DNA of 64,000 nucleotides from Dendrolimus kikuchii (Eukaryota > Arthropoda > Insecta > Lepidoptera > Lasiocampidae): the NCBI GenBank assembly GCA_019925095.2, contig CM034409.1:3847001-3911000 (forward strand), read 5' to 3'. The position numbers were made by a program, and so were the translations under genes. Under the pieces are notes generated by a model. The model did not search any database, was not told the DNA's origin, and saw only the letters and a program-made list of their open reading frames with translations. This document shows, in pieces, positions 50,501-59,500 of the stretch; within the stretch, counting starts at the first letter, position 1; every line of letters begins with the position of its first letter.

Positions 50501-53500
50501 TTGGTTTATACGCCCTCAAAATTTTAGGTGGGTATGGACCAAACTGACTCCAGATTCGGTTTCAGTGCATCGAAATACAAAAGAATAAATGGATCTAGTC
50601 AAAAGTACAGATCACATTTATAGGGGGCCAGTGTTATCAGCGGTGGTGCCAACAACAGTGTAGTTTACCCTATACTTTTCATACCTTAATTAAAAAATAA
50701 ACGCTGCACCAACTATCCAATTACGCTAATCTATTCCCTTCAATCATCAGAGAAAAGAATGGATTTCTCTATATCCTTCTTCACTTTGATTTTGTCAACC
50801 AAAGGTTTGCCTTTACGCGCTCTTGTAATTATCTGGAAACACATAAAAGTGTATATTATAATAATAGCCGATAAACATACAACAGCTGGAATATGTAGTG
50901 CTTGCTGAAATTTTATTTATTGAACAAAATAACCTTAACAGCTATACTTTATCATCTTTAAGTTTTGTAAAATACACAACTCATTGAGTTTATTATCTAA
51001 TCTAAAATGTCATGGACCAATTTAATCAATCATAAACAACAATTAAATGTAGACAAGCATTGAAGCAGTCTATAGATATTAATATTTTTTTATTTTTATT
51101 TTATTATCTGCTTTGAGTGACTTTAATATTCCATTATGGAACACTAAAAAGTCACAACACAAGTCAAAGTCATGGAACTACCAGTTATTAGACAGTTCAT
51201 TTGTCTTTCAATTTGGATGACTCAACCAAAGTGATCTGTATAAACATAAACAAGAATAATTCAATGTCATTGAATACAGTGGTGTCCTTCCAGTTCTGTG
51301 CTTTTCAACCGAATTGATTCAATTTGGTTGATCAGTCTAATATCAGCATTATATATTAGATTAATTGTCTCAGCGATTTCATCCGTGTGGATTTTTTTAT
51401 GTTTGCTTGTAGGCAAACTGGCAAACGGGTCAACTTGATGGCAAGTGGCTACAAAAAAAATATCAACAAAATAAAAATAAATTATAAAATCACTCTCATC
51501 ATTTTTCAATCTGGACTCAAGAATGTATAAAAGTGTATCAGTCTCCTTTCGTGAACAAACTTTTTGGTTTGGGTTCAGCCTTAAGGCCCTTCCACACAAT
51601 ACAATTTGATTGCCAATCAGATTTGCCAATTGAATTGGCGAATCTGATTGACAGTACTCACATAAAGAAGAAGATCGCCAATTTTCATTTTATTTTGTTG
51701 CTTCCAAGTGTATTATCTATGGTTGCCTCTGCTGAATGGACTTGTGTCAAGCAAGATGTCTCTCAACAAGAAGCAAAAAGTTGACTTGATTTTGGCTCTA
51801 ACTACAAATATAGATGAGAAAAAAAATAGAAGTCTATGGACATAACTATAGTTGTTAAAAATAAAGCAACTGAGTCACGTAAATATAGTTAAAGACACCA
51901 CAATGACGATTTCAGAAATTTTATGAGAATGGTTCATGAAAACCTTCATAAATCATTGAATTTAGTAATTATTAATACAATTTAGTAATTAGTAACCTGC
52001 TGTGCTGATGAGTATGTTAAAAAATTGACCAACTATCGTCCACACACCCAATCTCATTGAACACAATCAAATCGAACAGTCCCGATCAACCAATGACCTT
52101 AGATTTCATATTTCATACAAATGTAATTATGTCGCTATTCCTGCAAATAAAGTCTTTCTTTCTTCTTTATTTCTGTTCACACTACATAATACGATTGTCA
52201 ATCTAGTCAAATTGGTCGGAAAATTGTATAGTGTGGAAGCCACTTTAGAGTTGTCAGTTGCATATCATTAAAATACAAATGTAACTTGCTTAGTTTGGAG
52301 ATTTAAAATTTGTATGTTTGTTTGCTGTTATTATTATTTCACATATTTATTTAGCCTTAAATTCTTTACATTTTTCTTTAAATATATACTATATACAGAA
52401 AAACATATATAAAAAATCAATGTCCAACCGCAGCAGGGTCTAGGGTCCAGGCTACCGGTGGTTAAGGCTCCAGAGACAGGAATCTCCTCACGATGCATTC
52501 TCTTATTAATATTATTTTTAAATATTATATATCCCACACAATTTAAAAACAAAATTGGCATGAAGAAAGAAGTAAAAAGTATCAGTAGTATACCTGCTTT
52601 GCAGTTTCCTTGTCTATAGCTGGTTTTGATAATGCCAATAACTTTTTAATGTTATCCTCAGCAATATCTTGTTCAGGTTTCTTTTCTTTTTTCTGCACTT
52701 TTGGCTTTGATTCAACTGTTGATTTGTCTGCTGAAATTTTTAAATGTTTTTATTACCTATCCAAATTTAATAATAAACAATAAAATATGTATGTTTATTC
52801 GTTTTTAGTCTTTTGCCATTTTACAAAGGCAAAGATACACTAAAAACAGAGTTTGTATTACAAATATTTGACAAAACAATCCATTTAAAATTTAGCTATA
52901 ATATTAAAAAAAAATATGCTTATAGTTTTTACTCTCAAACTATGACAGGCTTGTGATTGAAGTCAATCAAACATAAAAGGTATTTAGTATTTAGCATTGT
53001 TTTATAAATATGAATCAATATCTGGGTAATAAATTTACTGATTAGTTTATCACTTAGTTGTGTAACAAACAGATAATTTAAAAATTTATAGTAGAACTAG
53101 CGGGACCGGAACACATTGTCCTCTGAAAAACAAAAATCTAGGCCCCGATTATAGTGCCACCTGCTGGGTCCAATTGTGGTTTTATACTGAGGGACCCACT
53201 CAAATACGACATAAAAAATCTTAACAAAATCCTACAATGGTGGCATTGGAATCAGGCCAGTGCCACTACTACATCCATGCAGGAACAGAGAAAGAATACA
53301 ATTTCCTGCAGCTGGACGGCCTGTCGTAAGAGGTGACAAAACAACCCATAGCCAGGTGGTAGGGTGATTGCCCATCTGGGTGACTACCACCCCTGGTCTA
53401 GAGTATGCTGCCATAACAATCTTCGAGTTGTGTTCCAGCATTAGTGGCCAGTTTACAGTCTCCCCTACGAGAGCAGCAGCGTATTTGTAGTACCTTTGGT

Positions 53501-56500
53501 GTTAGAAATGTCCATAGGTGATGTTAACCACTTTCCATCAAATGGACCGTCTGCTTGTCTGCTGAACTCATGCAATAAAAAAATAAAAAATCTAAACCAT
53601 TCTCAAATCCACTTGAATACACACAAAAATTTCATTGAAAATCTGTCTAACCATTTAGGAGTTCAGTGACATACATACTAACAGAAGAATTATATATAGA
53701 ACTAGCTGGACAGCTGCCACATAAAGTAAAAAATTGTTTGGCTGTATATTCTGCTTTTGGGCCAGAAATCTTTGCGGACATCCTCAGTACCCTACTAAAC
53801 TTTCATCACAATCTGATCAATGGTTAGAAATGCATAGAGGAGAAACATACAAGCATTTATTTTGTATTTATACAGATATGATTTATATTAGTATCATTTA
53901 TACCAATAAAACCCAGTACTTATTATCTTAGGTTTAATGCAATTAACTGATACATATTCCCTTAATTTATGACAACTGTTATAGGTCAAAAATTATCAGT
54001 AATGTAATACATTTGATATCAAACCAACCTTGAGTAGATGAACCTTGTTTTGCTGCACGTTTTCTAGTCTTTTTCTTGTCAGTGTTTTCTATAAACAATA
54101 ATTAGAAGATCGTATAATTACATAAAAGACGCGACATTGTATTAATTCAGAGTTTTACTACAGAGTCTACAGAAGAAATCCCGTTGCTATCGTAAAGATA
54201 AACATGTTCAAGATACTAATATTGAAAACTTTTACCGACTGTATCTGTATAGTAAATGTAATAATATGCGTAAAACATGAGTAACTAAACGTAAACATGA
54301 GTAAACAAACGCGCGTGTTTAGGTTGTATATATTTAACAAAACAATGGCACCTTACCGTCTTGATCAACAAATTCTAATGCTTGTCGCACTAGCGCTGTA
54401 GACATTTTAACTGTACATTAATTAATGAATTACTACATAATGAATAATACTACAACAATTAAAACATAACCTCAAAATAAAAGCGAAATGTGAATTACGC
54501 GAATAGTGATACGTCAAACGTTGACAGTGACAGAATAGTTCACAAACACTAGTTTTAAAACGATTTTGGAACTCAGTGAAAATGAAAATCGATTTGTAAT
54601 TTGTGAATCTATAGTATTAACATTATTTTATGAATAGAATAAAATTAATTTAATAAATAAATAAAAAATTTGTCGGAGTTTCCCTTCGGAGCCTTCCCAT
54701 CTCTCTTCCTCTTTGTATTTGTTCCGTAGACAGCTTTCTCTGTCTACGATTTGTTGCCTAAATCAGTGTACTGAAATAAGGGCTTTCATACTAGTTATAG
54801 TACATTTTTTAATACAATAATAACACATTTCGACATTTGTAATTATTGATTCTTCAGTTTCTGCAATTCAAAAGTGAACTGTAGCAGTATGGCGTTTTAT
54901 TTCGGTTTTTTTTCTACAGAGTATATGCGTTTAGACGTCAGTGGATCTCTTAAATCGCTATTTTTTTCAAGTCAAATTTGTGAAATTGTTTGTTTGTTTC
55001 CATCTATCATTTAAGAGCTATGCTCTTGTCGGTAGAGCCTCCTCCAATCTTTTCTATTATGGGCCAGCCTATCAAATCTATCGCGATCTCTTTATGTCAT
55101 CGTCTATACTTCATATCCCATATAAAGCAATGCTCCAGATAGAATTTTTTGTTTGATTTTTTTTTAATTTCTTTCATTAGTGGAAAGCTATATTATTCCT
55201 GAATGGTGGGAAATAAATTCACCATGTTTTTATTTTATTTTTTATTGCAGGAGTTCAGCAGACAGGCAGACGGCCTACTTGATGGAAAGCGGTTACCATC
55301 GCCTATGGACATTTTCAACACCAAAGGTGCTACAAATGCGCTGCTGCTCTCTTAAAGGAGACTGGAACCTGGTCATTAATGCCGGAACACAACACAAGGT
55401 TATTATGGCGGCATACTCTAGAACAGGGGTGGTCGCCATCCAGTCGAGCAAATACCCTACCACCTGGCTGTGGGTTGTTTAGTCACCTTTTACGACAGGC
55501 CGCCAGGCCGCAGGAAATTGTATTCTTTCTCCGTTCCTACACGGATAAGATTTGGGGGTGGTTGTGAAGTGTATAGGTTGGTTCGATATTAGGAGTAGAA
55601 GGGACTCACCGTATGCTGCTGCTCTTGGTTCTTTTCTTCAACCCAACAACAGGTCCGATGAGTTTTTAATTTATTTATATATCTATATTTTAATGTCACT
55701 TCGCGAGACGTGCGCACAGTCTTAATTGTAAGAGCGGTTTTTTACAACGGCGGAGCGGCGAAATTTAAGCGTGTGGTGCGAACGACGTACTGAAACGGAA
55801 CGGGGGTTGCGGCTCTTGTTTTGCGTTTTTAATATAAGTTTTCAAAGATGGCGGAATATTCACTTTTGATGCGGCGAAAAAAAGGAGGAGCGGGAAGGTT
55901 TAAAGGAATGGAAATAAATTACACAAAAATACTATAATTAATTACCACTGAGTGACAATTAAATCAAGGTTAAAAAACTTAATTAAACTTTGATGTGCGT
56001 GCGTGTGTGAGTGCATGCGTTTGTATTTTTTAATGACGCCCAGCGACGTGGGCATGGGTCAGCTAGTTTAAAATAAAGAGCTTCAACACTTAAATCGAGT
56101 TCTTCAATGACTACATTATTTAACGACAACATTAAATCTCTAACGGTATTATCTTTTCTTGTTGTACGCAGGTTCTGTATGTTATATCGAGCGATCAACG
56201 GTGACAGCGAAGCAGCAGCTGGAGTGGAAAGACGTGAAGATCCTGGCCCACAACCCCATGCTGCCACACATCATAGATATGAAGTAAATATCTATCAATA
56301 CTTTTTGTAATATAAAATCTTCACTCCTAAAATCCTTTAAAGGTGGTTTGCAGGTATCAAACATATTTGATATAATCTATTCATCCTATTCATTATTATC
56401 TTAGGTATCCTAGGTATAATATAAATTTAATAATGACCTATTGCTATATTTCTTGGCAGTAATTGCCTTGCTATTGGTTAAAATGTGACATAAACTTTAT

Positions 56501-59500
56501 ACAAGTAATTTCAAAACTCAACGGATGCTAGGAACCGGTCATAAATCTATCTATTTCTAGTCCTTATAAATATGTACGTGTATTCTCTTGCCTATTCCAT
56601 TTAGTATCGATTATGATTCGATATTTACTGTGCTCAAAAAGCACTAATTTCAAATATGACCGCGTAAACACAGAGCTAACGAAACTCATGCGTTGTCCTT
56701 TATTGACTCTGCCTATACGCGGCATGAGATGTATTTTCAAAATTTAATAATTCTGTTCATAAATCACATTTTTTTTACTTATTTACAACATATTTCTACA
56801 AGTATTATAAATACTATATTATACTACATAGTATACTATATAATACATTAAAAAAAAATTGAATCTACTATACATATATTTACAAATAAAAATGGATTCC
56901 AAATCACTGTCGGTGGGAACTGTTCTCAAAATGCTGGCCGTTCTTTAATTAGGATTAACTAAAACTCTATGAGCATATTAATTGTGATAAAATAGGCTTT
57001 AAATAAAGAAATTTTAATCCAAATAATGGTCTTACCACGATCCCGTCCCTGTGAGCGACAGCTAAGTGCGACTTGACGGAAGAGCGAGCCGTCACGTTCG
57101 GTCAAATTTCCGCCGTGTCGCCCATCGCTAAGCCAAATTTGTGACCGGACCATAATAATTTCCATTTTGTCCTATTTATTTTAATTCGTCTACTTTGATA
57201 ATAATTCCAGGGTCCACCGACTCCTTGCCCGGCCCGCGTGGAGTACGCAACTCCGGTGTTTGCCCGTAACTACCAGGGCGTTTGGAGATACGTTGTGCAG
57301 ATACCGTACGAAGGATACTTCACACAAACTGTTGAAGTCACAAGGTAATGTCGACGATATTTTTTTTTTTATAAAATGCAAGCCAATAGGAGTTTTTAGA
57401 GGGTAGCATTTTGCTGATTTAAGCAGTAAAACCATTTATTAATAAAATCAATTTTTGGAACCAAGTTTTTTTACGCGGCTTAAAAAGTGAACTCACAGAG
57501 ATCGTCAGGTAAGGACTAAACGTTAGACCCCCACCAGACGACCTTCAACCTAATTTTTATTAAACAATTTCGAACTTCAATGCAACGAAATAAGATCTAA
57601 AATAATATCCATCAGACTAAGATACAGTGTTTTGGATTTAGATGGTTGTTTTCGAAGCGAATATCTGGCGACGCCATTACCCGAAAGTGTATGTATTCCT
57701 TATTATTAGTCAATGCTAGTGTTATAACCTTATTTTAGACGAAAATAAAAACTTCCTCTTCCGTTTTAACATTCGATGGCGTCGTTTCATTTTTGCACAA
57801 AATCATCATTTCGTCTTGTAGAGAGCCTTAAATAAAACCTTACCCAAAAGCACGAACTAGCTACAACGGTCTATATTTACACCATTTAACATCCTGATAA
57901 GAGACAAAAAGTGTTTTTTTATTGATTCCTCAGATAATATTTACACACTTTATAGAGGCGAAAATAAATGTCAGTCTTGATTACATTTCTGAAGCATCCA
58001 TTCTAGTTAAAACGCATTTTCGATACATTTTCTCGATAGAAAATAATTGCAAAGTAATCTCTAAACGTGTTCTTCAATCTTTAATATTGTTACTACTGTT
58101 AAACGTACATCGCTAATATTAATACCAGTAACTTATAATATTATAAGAAATATAATTATAGTTTTCTTTAGTTTTCGGTTACTTAGCAAATTTGGAAGCA
58201 ATAATAGTACATTATGGTACTAGTGTGTAACATTGGTGATTACCGCCGAGGCGCCATTGAGACTCGAGCCGTAGGCGAGGGTCTTAAGAGAGCCGAGGAC
58301 GGTAATCATCAATACACACGTGTATCATACGACGTTTTTCAACACACTTGTGAATAAAATAACAACAAAAACTCATTTTATTTAGTAGATAAAAAGAAGT
58401 TATATATGAGTGAAAGTTTTATTTATTAAACACGTACGAGTTACAATTATCTATTTAAATAAGAAGTTGGATGAAATGAGCACGCAATAGGAACATTAAT
58501 TTATTTGTTCTATAGAACACGATCTTTTTTTTTTTAATAAAAACTTTTTTAAGAACAAAGCAACTCAACCAATAAAATTTAAAAAAAAAATCTATAACTT
58601 ACTAGTGAGTTATAATGTTTTTTTACTCACAGTTTGATAATGGGTGTCATTCTGTGCCTAATTGCGGTGACCATAGAGCCACTTTATGAGCAAGTGTGTT
58701 GAAAATTATTTTATTGTAAATGACTTCGGAAAGCTCGCTTGCCGGTCCCAATGTATGGAATTTGTCAATACGCCTGAGGGCTCGGTACCGTGGTGCTGAG
58801 TACACGCGTCGCTTTCAAAGTGCATTTTACTATAACGACGAAGGAAAACTTCGTGATGAAGCCTGCTCGTTATGTCAATCCCGCCAACCCGCCATGGATA
58901 AACGTAGCGGGGTACTTTTCATTTCCCTATACATAAATGGCAAGCCCAAGCCCAGCAGTGGGACGTTTATAAACTTAGTTGTTGATTTCCTTTCACAGAT
59001 GTATGCAGTCTCGTTGCCATTATTTGGAAGGTGGATGCTTGAGCTCTCCACGTTGGGTCTCATTGTTAGTAGCTGAACTCCATTATCCAACACAGATGCA
59101 GAGCATACCAGTAAGGTTCATAGTTATTCATAGCGATGGGCAACCGTCCGAAACTTTAAAAACGTAGCCATCCGGCTAAGGTTTTCTGTTCTGCCCCCAT
59201 AGAATAATGTATGGGAATGAAATATAGTTACGCTAAATATTATGTAATTCCCAAATATTTTTAGCCAGTCTAAGGGGATTGGTGGTTTTATAGGTGATTA
59301 AAAAACTAGCTGATGACAATTTGGTTAATGGGTGAATGGCTAATTATCGCACAGCCTAGAACTGACGGCTAAACCGTACAAATGTGAATTTTCAGTTTAT
59401 ACAACAATTAATTATTACTATTATGTGAACAACCAACATGATAGTGACATCTGATATTCCCGGTAAAGATTAACATTTATACTTTTTAACAGGACTACCA

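Noticed and set aside
55560..55670. Exon-like segment on the - strand with donor TACG/GTGAGT
   Set aside because: No acceptor and no stable frame or partner exon could be found.
56172..56283. Alternative reading of spätzle exon 5 (SVCYIERSTVTAKQQLEW...)
   Set aside because: It looks protein-like, but its phase fits neither the exon 4 donor nor the exon 6 start, whereas the chosen frame fits both.
58720..59076. 118-codon + strand frame upstream of spätzle exon 7
   Set aside because: It overlaps exon 7 in another frame, contains a SINE scrap and resembles no family I know.
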